From Phoronis australis (taxonomy: Eukaryota > Phoronida > Phoronidae), in the NCBI GenBank assembly GCA_002633005.1, contig NMRA01000035.1, positions 414,863 through 478,862 of the forward strand: 64,000 nucleotides of DNA. Reading direction: 5' to 3'. The notes below the pieces were generated by a model. That model did no database searches and had not been told where the DNA came from. It worked only from the letters and a program-made list of their open reading frames with translations. This document shows, piece after piece, positions 12,201 through 24,200 of this stretch. Position numbers and translations under genes: made by a program. Position 1 is the first letter of the stretch. Each line of letters starts with the position of its first letter.

Positions 12201-15200
12201 NNNNNNNNNNNNNNNNNNTCAGTACAACTGGAACTCAAAGTGCTGTAATACAAGTTTGCCTGTATTACAAAGATGAATGACACAATAATAAGAATAAGAT
12301 ATGAGACAGGGACTGGTGCATTTGCACGCGAAGAAGCTGCTAGGCAAGTGCTTGTCAAGCATGTTGCATTGTGGGTAAATACCTTAGAATGAGTGTGGTG
12401 CTGTGCTATTTCAGGACAGGACCATTTGAGTGAAATCAGAACGATTACTGCATTACAACCACCTCCAAGTCTAGCAAACCAGCCTATACAGCAGTGACCT
12501 CAAGGTGATCATTCAATAGAAACCCAACATTAGTCACACCACCAAACATCACAGCCACAGTAAGGATAGCAACAGCTAGAGTACTATCACAGCCCACATA
12601 GGTGCACGCTATTAAGAAACCTGCATGGAAAGCCATGCCTGAAATGATGCAGTGTGGTCAATTCAGTGGTGAAATCAGGAAACGTTATGCAGAGAAATGA
12701 CAGCAAATTAACATGAAGTATAAATAGAAGCAAGAGCAGATTGTCACAAAAATTCATTTGTTGTATTGGTGAAAAGTTCATACCATCTAAAAATGATTCC
12801 ATGAGACTCCGGTTGATAATATAACTCATCACCGGAAACGATACCGGGATTTTCCGTAGATTAGCCCACGGGCGTGCATTCAGAAAATTTTCAGGTGTTT
12901 CAGTAACACCAAAAAGGGGGCGTGTAAATTGGAAGTCATAGTTTTGACTACGCAAATGCCAACATGAAGCGCGATATGTATTTTCATAAGTGAAACAGTC
13001 CTTCTGGGTGGACTGGTAGTCCTTAAAAAGACTTGTGAATATGCTGACACCTGTTAATAACGTTAAAGGAGAATGCCACCCAAAAAAACAACCTATTTTG
13101 TATCAATTTAGATCGAGTAGTTCTACTCGATAACGGCACGTTCGGTTGCATTACCTGACACCTGACGGAGGTTTTGAAATTATCCAGTGACGCCGTTGGT
13201 TTCACACGCAGTCTGTTCAGCAGTTCACAACACGGTTACTGGTGTCAGCTTATCGCTTGAGTTCATCGTTTAACACCAATAAATAATCAAACTTAAAAAT
13301 ACACCGAGTTCTTATAAAAACGTGTTGTTTTATTTCACTGTTATGGAGTTATTGGCATTTGGACACGCCGTAGCCTACAAACTTCGGCAGGCCAATTTAC
13401 CAAGGTCCATAGCAGGAATTTGGGGTCTGTTCGGAGATAAATTCGAAGTATTCTTCCGTGAAATACAGACAGGAGAACCTAGAATTGTGTTGTTTAGACT
13501 TATGATTTTTTAAGTTCTAAACACACAAAACGCTTGTTATCCTGACCAGTGGTTTGGAACCCGATCAGGTCCATCGCGGCCGGACTGACTCATCCCGGCC
13601 AGTGGCTCGGAACCTGATCAGGCCCATCGCGGCCGCCGGGACTGACACGAACAAAAACCAGCTTGAGTTGGAAACTAAACCTCCAGACACGAAAAGACCA
13701 TAATAGTGAGCCACAGAAATACTGTGAATTAGCCACGAAACTGAAAATCTACTTACTTGTCGGGGGCCGCGAAGTCGGGTTCCCCTTCCAGAGACCGTCG
13801 AGGCAAAGGTCAGTAACAATGATTTGAATAATGTATTTGTATTTCTAAATAAAGATTCCCCTAACACGTGACCATAGCATATTAAATCAAGTAATTGTTT
13901 CACAACAGCTTTCTGTCAGCAAACACTGAATTAGCATGCGCTCACACGGCCTCGGAGCCGTGTGAGTGCATACCTTTATTGCTGGCATCAAAAGCCGGTA
14001 ACGCAGTGGTTTATTCATTGCTGGCTTCTGAACATTTGCACTTACGAAGGCATTACAAATTGTATCTAATGAGACGGACTTTTTTCAGTTTTATATAAGC
14101 ATTGGTTAGGATGAGAATAATTCATTTTGAAACAGAACGCAGAATAATAAACGTCTACATGGCAACTCGCCCGGCGCCAATCCAGACTTAGTTAGTTAAG
14201 AGCTCATCCGACGAAGATTTCACGGGTTGGATCGTTAGATTTCACAGGATATCAATTCGAACCAGAATACACTGATCAAGAAATACTAGAGAGGCGCCGT
14301 GAACATGCACAGGCAACAAAACGTATGGATAGTTCTTTCATTGGTAAGCCGGAATTCATCAGAGAAATCATTGTCGACGAAATGCCGGCCACAGACACGG
14401 AGATGTTTCACGGCCTCATACTTGTTATTAACAGCATACCTTTCCTTCCACATCCTAAGCATTTCGGGCTCTCGAGGAAGTCGAAAAAACGACATACCCG
14501 CTTTCTTCGCAGCTTCATAGTTCGGACAAGCGGGAACAATGCACCAGGATATAGCAGCATTCACTCTGCAGACGAACCACTGACGTCGCCGCGTCGTTTC
14601 TCACCTTCCTCACAGGTTAACACAACACCTCTCGGCAAGGTGAGGTCGACCGTATAAGAAGCGATGTGGATATAGACCGATTAAGACGGTAAAAAAGACT
14701 AATTAAATCGGGTGGCATTCTCCTTTAATTGTGTCACAGCCTATTAGTTTTTGCAATATCCGCCAAGTGGAACAAATGAGCATGTCACTTCCAGACTTCC
14801 TTGTGGGCTTTTAACAGGGAATTTTCCATATAAAAGCCCCACTATGTGGACACTTGACACCAGAAGTTGCAACACCAAATAAACCCCTTTGGGCATTTCT
14901 TCGAGTGGGCTTATCTACAGGAAATCCCGATAAGAATTTTTAAATTTCAAAGATCAAGATTGTCCATCTTCGTCTGATGTTGTATTGCAGACCAATCAGG
15001 CGTAGTGATTGACACGGAGTACTCTGCTTAAAGACTGAGTTCAAGCACCCTTCTTTTATAAAAAGTTCAATTGAAAATAGAAAAAATTGGAAAGAGCACA
15101 TGCGTGTAGGTGTGTGAATTTTCAAAATCAACAAAAAATTTGAATTTCATTGTACATTACATCCCTCTTGTTCACTGTTGACATGTAAGGAAGTCTACAC

Positions 15201-18200
15201 GCATGAGGTATCTGGTTACACAGCACAGCAGGATATGTATGTCCTGACAAGACTGATGAACCCCGAGAGGGAGATTCGGTAATCAGTAGAGCAGGACACA
15301 CGCCTATAGCATTTTTGTGAAAATCTGCAATGCTCAGTTCAGCTCAAATTGGTTAATAAGTAAAATCCAAAAGTCAAAACACAGTCATGTCTACAGTCTA
15401 GTCTGCCAATGTTTACCTGCAAATGTGGGCGCAATGTCCAAATGATTGACGGCAAACCCCACACCAAAGAACCCACCAAAACCGCCCGCCACTGATAGGA
15501 TAGCAGTAACAATGGCCCTCTGGCATCGTAGCTGTGCAACAAGCACTAAAGGAACTAAACATCCGACGCCACCTATAGAGATTTAACAGAAAGCGAAATA
15601 TTACATTTACTGCCTTACGAATGAAATTTGGGTCAGCTCATGTGACCATTCTCAAAAATAGCAGACAAAATTACTGTTCAGCAGTTCACTCAAGTTAAGT
15701 TTACAGCCTGTCGCCGACGGCACTCGTGTTATACAAATTTTCTTTCATCGAAGTCCAAGAGACAATAGCTTTCTTTAGGAGTATATGACAGTTGTAAGTC
15801 ATCAGCATAGATATGTACATCTCATGTACTGTTAGTTCTTCTGTACCAACAGAGGCCATTAAACTGTACATGAAGACGACAAACGGTCACTTCAATGATT
15901 CGCTATCTGACTATTTTTGTTCAAACGAATTCTATTAACAAGCCTAGTTATACCTACCTATTGTAGTGTTAAATTTTCGGACAACTGCAGTGCTGAAGTA
16001 GCCTCTTTCTCTCACCAAGTCACTCAGTGGTCCAACAATGAGCATTACTATCCAGCTTGATAAATACGGAACGGCGGACAGAAAGGAATCCTATAAGTAA
16101 CACTAGGCTAAAAGGTTCTGCATTGAAATTGTGTTTGATCCTTCAAATGCACTGATATAGACAACAAGCATGTGTCATTCCATTTTTAAGCCAATTTATG
16201 GGAATGACCTCACGTGACCACTTTCTGTCATAATTTTTTTCTCGTGATCATTCATCACCCACAGCTGGCTTTTGGCACTTTTTATGAAAAATTATCAAAT
16301 AAAAAATTATAATATAATTTCGCAACACAATAAAGTGTTAACTTTTCAAGACCAGGGGTGAATGCTGTTCAAGATCTGTGTGATCCATGTTTAATCGACT
16401 CTCGTAAGACATGTAACTTTGAATAAACGATGAACGCTGTATACACTACCTTTGTAATATCAAATCCTAAGATGCGTTTCATGTAAGTAGGTAGACAGGT
16501 GAGGAGGGTATAAAAGCCCCAATTGAAGCAAAATTGGGTAAATGTGAGGCCCCACAAAACAGGAGACTTCAAAGCAGCCAGTGGTATAGTACGATCAGCC
16601 TGTAATATGAGCAGCAAGCAGTGATGTTGACCACAAACAAGACCAATGATGGTAACCTCAGCATTTATACATTATTGCCCATTCAGTGCTGTAGTGGGGC
16701 GTAGGCGCACGTAGGCGCAGCCAACCACCTTTTGGCATTTGAACGTACCGCCTACGCATCAGTTACGTTCAGTGCTCAAAGTGATACGATGGGCTTTGAG
16801 TGCCTTCTTACCTCTAATTTTACCACAGCACTGTGTACATTCAACATTTCCAAATAATTTTACCATTCATTACAACATGATTATGAAACAGCATTAGGCA
16901 GAACCTTTGACCTGTTAAACCTTTGGGCTATATAATGGGCAGTCCATGAAGGTCACCATTAGCGCTGTTATGCTTTACCTTAGGGTCTGTATTTGGCTTA
17001 TTCAGCAACGAAATCAAAGCAGAATCTAGTTCTGAAGACATTAAATGATACGGGGAAAACGTGGAGGCCATGAAGTATAACAACCACATTAATTCTGAAA
17101 GTTTGATGTTGATATTATTGCCATAAAGCTATATAATAATTATAGAATCTTAAAACGACTCATGTCATTACAGAAAAGGGTCTTTATTTTATTTGACTTT
17201 TTTTAGTTAGCCAGCTTAACAGGATGAAATGCTGATTTAACTTTTTAATAACTCCTTGGAAACCAGGTGACCAAGCAAAGATACCAGAAAATCGTCAAGC
17301 AATCCAGTAGACCACACCCACCCTAGTCGATTTATTTGAGTTAAAGTGGCACAAACTGAGTCAGCCACACAAAAATAATAAATGCCCCCCTCCAAGTCTT
17401 CCTTGCAATGGATGATGTATTTATTTGAAAGTAGGACAAAACATGTTTGAAGTGCACCCAAAACACTGAGTGCAACACATATACGTATACTGTTAGTGTT
17501 AAAAGGAATAGTCAAGTCGCACGTCAAGTTTTCATTGAAAAACGCCAACATATCAATGCATTCGGAGGGCTGCCAACCCATTAAGGACATAATCTATAAC
17601 CTTCATGCTAAAAATCTGTATTTTTAAGTGAAAACTTGGTACGATTTTACACATTTTCAGAAAGTTTAAATTTCAATCGCGAGATTGATCGGTACACACG
17701 AAAACAACAATTTTCACTAAAAGCAAAATTAGGACCAGGTAATAACTCGGGTCTTCACATCGACGTTTTTCAGCGGTTGGCATGGTTGATTTCTTCACAC
17801 TACTACAGCGCCACAAATCCCGGTATATCTCGCAATACCTAATCCATGACAGTGCTGTAGGCGTCGGGGTTCTCAGTATTGAAGACAGTGGGATTGAATG
17901 CAGTTAAGCTCATTCCTGTCTTCTAAATGTAATTTGATTCATCAGTATACTCGTCTACGAAATTTTGCTCTCGACACGACGATTTCTAAAGCATATATCC
18001 CACAATGCAAAACTAAGTACTAAAGTGCATTTTTCATTGGCCAGTCCTAATCACAAAAAAATCTCTATTGACCAATCACAGAAGGGGAATTTTGAGATAC
18101 TTTGCAAATTGCATTCTACACTGGTACTCAGGATTTGTCTAATTGGTTGGATCTTGCATTCTGGACAATTTCCGTCACTTTCCAGTGCTTCCTGCCTCGA

Positions 18201-21200
18201 TGTTTGCTTATTTGGCGCTTCAAAACAGACTCGTGTTTAAACAAGGTACTTTTTTAAGTTTTATCTGATTTTTGGAGAGATTAATGCTCAAAATCTGTAA
18301 CATTTGAAAATCCGTAAGTAACGATTTTTAGGCCCTGAAAGTGCACAGAATGCAGAAAGTTCTGTAACAGCTGGCAGACCTGCAAGCGATCGTTTGTTCC
18401 GTCCCCTCACNGGCCCCCCCCCTAAATCCGCCTATGCTCTCCATGTGACCGCAACTTTCCCAGTTCAAATCGCAACACTGTCAACATGCAAAAGTACAGC
18501 AAAGAGTCTAGTACATACATTATGCAAATAGGGTCATGAGATGATACAAATGGTTCTCAAATTGCTTCTAGGAACTTCTCTCAGCTGTCAGGCTAACCAG
18601 AAGTTCTACATGGTCAGCACTAAGCCACGCTCTCAAAATACACACAGAAACATTAATTGCATTTACCAGCAGATATCTTACACATACCGTGGAGAAACCA
18701 ATAACAACTAACCATTTGTGAGCTAGTCAGAGAATGCTGCGCTTTAAGTGATTCTTCTATGTATTCTCTCTCCTCCCAGGATATCCGTGGGTGGTCTTTT
18801 GGGCTGTCGTGAACTACTGCCATCCAAACCATGAACCAAACTACGCCCAGGCAACCTGAGAATAGAAACAATTACAATAATTTAGGTCACAGTTAATAAG
18901 GTCAATAAAACAAAAACGTGTTATAATTGAAGATACATGCTTCTCACTCGGCATACACGAGTATACTAGGTTCTATAATGCACTTCCCAACACATAACTC
19001 CAAATGATTCTTGCCTGTTTTGATTTGAGCATAGTACTAACCAAAAGCTTGTTTTGTTGGGGACTGGGCATCAGAGATGACTGTTAAAGTTATGGTAGAC
19101 TTTATAAACAAATCTGTTCACTTCATCCAGGGGGTTTTGGGCTCCATTTGGCGAAGTGTCAAATGTCCAGCTCAGAGATACAAAAATCCGAAAAAAGTAG
19201 AAAACGAGACAAAAGCCCACTAAAAAGGCATAGTTCTGAGCATACCTCGTGAATCTTAGTAAAAGGTCTACATTCTCAAAAATTCGAGCCCCCATTTTTT
19301 AGGTTGGATGCATGCATGTATGTCCCCAAATATCTAGTAAAGTATAGAAATTAGTTCGTAAAAACTTTTATTTTCTAACAGTAGAATGTATGTATAATTT
19401 GATTTTAAACTTAAAAGTTCACATGAAACATACTGGGTCATGTGACCATGTCGCATCATTACGATTCAGCAAAAATGAAAGCTACATTCACCGCACAAAA
19501 AATATAAAAAAACGGTATCATTAACATGCCTGACAAAATTTCATTAGATATAAATGATCAAGAACAAATCTCAAAAAATTGTTAATAAAAACTACCAAAC
19601 TTGTCTTATTCGATAGACCCTCATGCAAAGTGGAACATTTTAAAAACCCATCTTAATAGCGTTTTGGACAACAGAGCATCAAGCACAACATGCGAAAGTT
19701 TCGTATGAATCCAGCTGATCATGAAACAGACCCCAGCAGTTAAAATTTGAAGCATTGAAAAATTCGTAGCACAGGTGTTGCAATACCTTCCTAATTTTCC
19801 CTGGTTCATTGTAAATGAGAAGATATCCCACACCAATAAAGCAGACTAATTATCTGTCGGAGGCTCTTAAACAACAAATTATCCACAAAAATTGGCTGCA
19901 GTTCTCCCCGCAAACTCACTTTCTATGAAAGACTCCACGTGTTACAATGCTTTACGAAATAGTTGTGAAGGAAGCAACAAAACTTTTGACGGTCACACTC
20001 ACACAAAAATTCCACGCTTCGCCTCAAACACCATATTTAGCAAATTTCTTAATAAGTAAAATGCCAAATGCCTCACATATACATGCGAACAGGAATGTGA
20101 TTGTTAAGTGTTGCATTATTCCTATTAATGCTACTTCCAAAAATTGATATCATACAATGCCTTACCAAACACATAAAATACTGATGGCCAACCCCAGCTT
20201 GATTGACACAGCAATCCTGACAATGGCAAGGATAAAACAGTACCTGCCTGGGTGCCTGAAAAGATGACAACCACATGTCGGTTTAATTTCAATTGTACAA
20301 TTTTTCTTGGATTCCAAGCTCAAATTGATGGGTAACTGACGACAATTTAAGAGTGAGTAAAAGGATTTGTAAAGTTTACAGGTGGTAAATTGAATCTTAA
20401 TCATGAAATTATGAACCAATAATCCTACAAGAGCAACACAGAGCATTAGAATGTGCCCACAACTGCACCGCAAACGATGTGTTTCTAAGGGTGGTTAATA
20501 GGATCATAAAAATGGCCACTAGATGGTGCAGAGTACCTTGAGCTGTCCGATATTTAGAGGATGTCGTCACCTCTCTAATACAAAACTATTAGGCAATTTC
20601 ATGAAAATCCACTAACTTGGAACTCCAAAGATGAGACAATTGCCACTATGTGGAACAAAAGCTAAATCTGTATGAAAAACATGAAGTTTCTGTTGCCTTT
20701 TTGATACCAACTTTTTTTGTCACATTTCATGAAAATCCATCGCGGTACTCCAAAGATACGCAGGTAATCGCAAATAAACTAAAATTGCAACTGGGGGGGG
20801 CACATTCGCACTTGAATTAGTCTGAAACTTGTCATCTGCTGTCAGTTCCATAGGAACTCATCTGTCAAAGTTCTCAAAGATCCTCAAAAGGTAAAAAAAG
20901 AATTTCTACTAGAGGATGCCAAATGTAGCTGAACCTGTCCGAAAAATCAACATCAACCTCGGACTACTCATCAGAAACACATTTGATAATTTTCACTGAT
21001 AATGATTTTTTAGCAGTTTGGTGGATAAAGAAGTAGAGACAAAAAACAGAGAAAAGTACAAAATGCCTACTAAGTAACACAGACTAGATCAAATCCATCC
21101 GAAAATCAAATAAAAATCAAATTTGTTGTCACATGTCATAAGCTTCATAGGAATGCATCTGCCAAATCTCATTAAGAACCGACAAGGGGTTCAGGAGAGA

Positions 21201-24200
21201 CAGCAACAGACACCGGATGACCAGACAGGGATGACGGCAATATGCACCCACATATAAATATGTGGGCGCATAAAAACACCCATGCCAGGAACAAACCATT
21301 ACGAAGCAATAATAATACCTGGCAACTTGAAAACTGAGATTAAGCAAAACAAACTGCAGTTAGTAGTGGAATACCTTAATCATGCTGGCATTGATGCAAT
21401 ATCCCGAGAGCAGTTTTCCCTGGAGGAGAGGGTCACTCATACTGACAAGGTGCCCGCAAGCGTGTACCAAAAATTGCGGGTAGGTGGCACTTTTTCAGCA
21501 AGTTTTGCGGACATGCGCAAGGTCCAATAAGCCCCGAAATTTTCACTTCAAAAGGAGTTAGGGAGAAAATTCTACCCCAAAAAGAGGATGGGAATAAGCA
21601 GACCTGGCACCCACAATATGGGGTCAACAAATGTTGTGAAAAGAATGGTTTTTTATGAAACATTATCAACAAAAGAACTTTGAACTGAGAAAAACTGTTG
21701 ACTTTCATAGAAACTGGACTCAACTTTCATCTGCTGATTCCTTAATGTGACTGTAAGTTCTGACCTGCTTACTACAACATCATTGAGTACCAACTGTTTG
21801 TAAAGTTTAACCAAACGTGATTCCAGATCAGACTGTGATTCTGGAAATTTCTTGGTTTTAAAACTTCAGTGGAATGGTACATAACAAATACAAAAATGAC
21901 TTTCACATCTTTCCATAACCTCATCTCAATACGTCAAATAGGCATGCAAGTCTAGCAAGTTGGTAAATAAAACATTTAATCAAAAAAATCCATTTAATGA
22001 CAATTCTCTCAGTGAACCTCAGAGAAAGAATATGTGTTGAATTAAAAGATGTTTAAACAATGATCATTGACCTATCATTTTGTTAATCAGACAATTTCAG
22101 AATTTTATGAAGCTTACCTGTTCCTGTAAAAGCTGCAAGTTTGCTTCTTTCAAGTGGAGGGGCCCATCTACCCCACATTGCAAAAATGGCTGGCATAGTG
22201 ACCCCCTGAAAACAATAACGACAACTCAGGTTGGAAGTGGAGGAGAAAGCCACCCCAGAACTGAGAAGACAATATCTTAAATTAAAACCACATCACCATA
22301 CATTAGTTCCAGTATTGCAATTCCTTTAATTTGTGTTTCTGTAACTTTCAAAGCGATTGATTTCTTAAATACGGAATCAGTCTGCTAAGATTTTCATATT
22401 AAGGGCTCTAGCAGTGAAAACCCAACCATCTGCATGTGCACACCCAGCCTTCAATATGGGGGGGGGCTCGATATGGACTTTTTACTAACAAAATAGTCAG
22501 TCGACTAAAAAAAAACAGTACCATGATCGGAGACGCAGGTGCTGTAAATTCTGCGTTTGCGCCTTTTTAGTGGACTTGTACGTCATTTTGTCTGACTTTT
22601 TCTTTCTCTGAGGCGGACCTTTTTGCCCACTTCGCCAAGCCCCTCTCTCCTTAACTCCCCTGGATGCGCGCATGATCTGAGTGGCGCACCCTATTGTACC
22701 TTCTAAGTATTCTGGCCAAATATGGCTTAATGGTTTCAAACATGATAGCTCTTTAAAAAGATTGGGAAGAAATTCCTCTTCATTGAGAGCGGAAAAGTTC
22801 TCCATGACCTGTTTCAACAGGTCAACATGACCTGTTTGATTTTATCCCTGACTTGTTTAAATAGCACGATACACTTGATTTGAACAAAAAAGTATCACTT
22901 TTGAGTGTTTGCTATGACATGTACGCCATGTACATTGTCTAAATTTTCAAAGTAGTTGCAAACATGATCTGTTTGAGTTTTTAAGTGTGGAGAATGCTGG
23001 TAACGATTGTGAAAAACAACCATTTGGGTAAAGACCTTGCTATTCAAGCCCACCTGTAAATTTATCTCCCCTGGTACAAAAGTGTCACCAGCATTAAGGT
23101 GCTGAAAACCACAAGCACTCTAATTTCTCAATGACTCATAACCATATATCAGAAAAATAAAGGTCGGACACTAAAACTTTGCCGAGCTGAGGCTTCCAAC
23201 TTCAACTGTTCCAAATCCAAATAAAATCTGCATGCATCTCCCTCACACTGGTATTGCATAGAACTCCGAAGCCTTATCTTTCCTTGATCCCATTAAACTG
23301 TCATTGTGAGCAGTGAATTGGCAGCAGAATTTTCAAAGCAATCTCAAAACTCTGAATTAAAAAACCTTCTAGTTAACATGGCAGATTTCAGTAGTGCTTT
23401 AACTTGTTTGCCTAACGAAGATAAAATTTCGAGTTTGAGCAAGGAACCACTATGTCAAATTTATCCCCACTGAATGCAAATGATTAAGGTTTCTAAAAAT
23501 AGCCTTCCATTAATGGGTAATTTGTTTCTTTTTATAGGCAGCTCATTTTATCACTTAACCTAGAATTTAATTGCAAGAACTGACATATCTTGTGTTTGAT
23601 CTTCGCATTATGTGCTACTCTTTGCTGAAGCACAATGAACACTCGGTTTTTGGCCAAGATTTCCGATGTCTGACCACGTTTAGTCACGGTAAATCACCTA
23701 TCAGCAACTGCCGGATTTCGCAGTAGGCCAACATTAGTAGCAAACAACTCGTGGTATTTCGGTTATAACAATGTTCTTTTACATGTTCAAACTGCATGAT
23801 ACAAAACTATGTGGAGGGCACTCGTGAGTGCATGAAAACAGAGCATCGGAACTGCTTTGGGAGCGTCCGCCAAAAAAAACATGCTAGAAGATCGCCTGCC
23901 AAGAAAAGGTCCTTGAATTTGTGAGTGACATTTTTGTAGTCAAATCACCACTCGAAGGCAATTTGACGTGATCAAGTTAAATAGGGTATGTATAAAGATA
24001 TGTCCGATGCTGATTTCGTAGAGTTCTATGCACTTTTGAGTAGAAAATTGTGAGCATAGCAATTTTTAATGTCCAACCTTTATGTTTTGTTATGTAGTGA
24101 ATAACATCAGTGGTGATAGAGTAACAGGTAAACTAAAACAGAGGTGTTCAGTGAGAGGTAAAATAGTGTGAAAAGAACTGAAAACTATGCAATGCAAATA

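Larger units (their letters stand above)
12219..16341. repeat. Duplicated SLC17 segment, right copy
   Basis: Matches 9454-11960. Its start corresponds to position 9454 and its end to the TTAA where the left copy carries an insertion. Contains its own insertion at 13067-14724. Scattered substitutions and small indels look allelic. Confidence 0.9.

Noticed and set aside
17237-17590. 117-residue minus-strand frame in an SLC17 intron
   Set aside because: No family resemblance and not flanked by splice sites compatible with neighbouring exons; nothing supports it as a gene.
22497-22817. 106-residue minus-strand frame with a Lys/Arg-rich stretch
   Set aside because: Not recognisable, and lies next to a dispersed repeat in an intron; likely repeat-derived.
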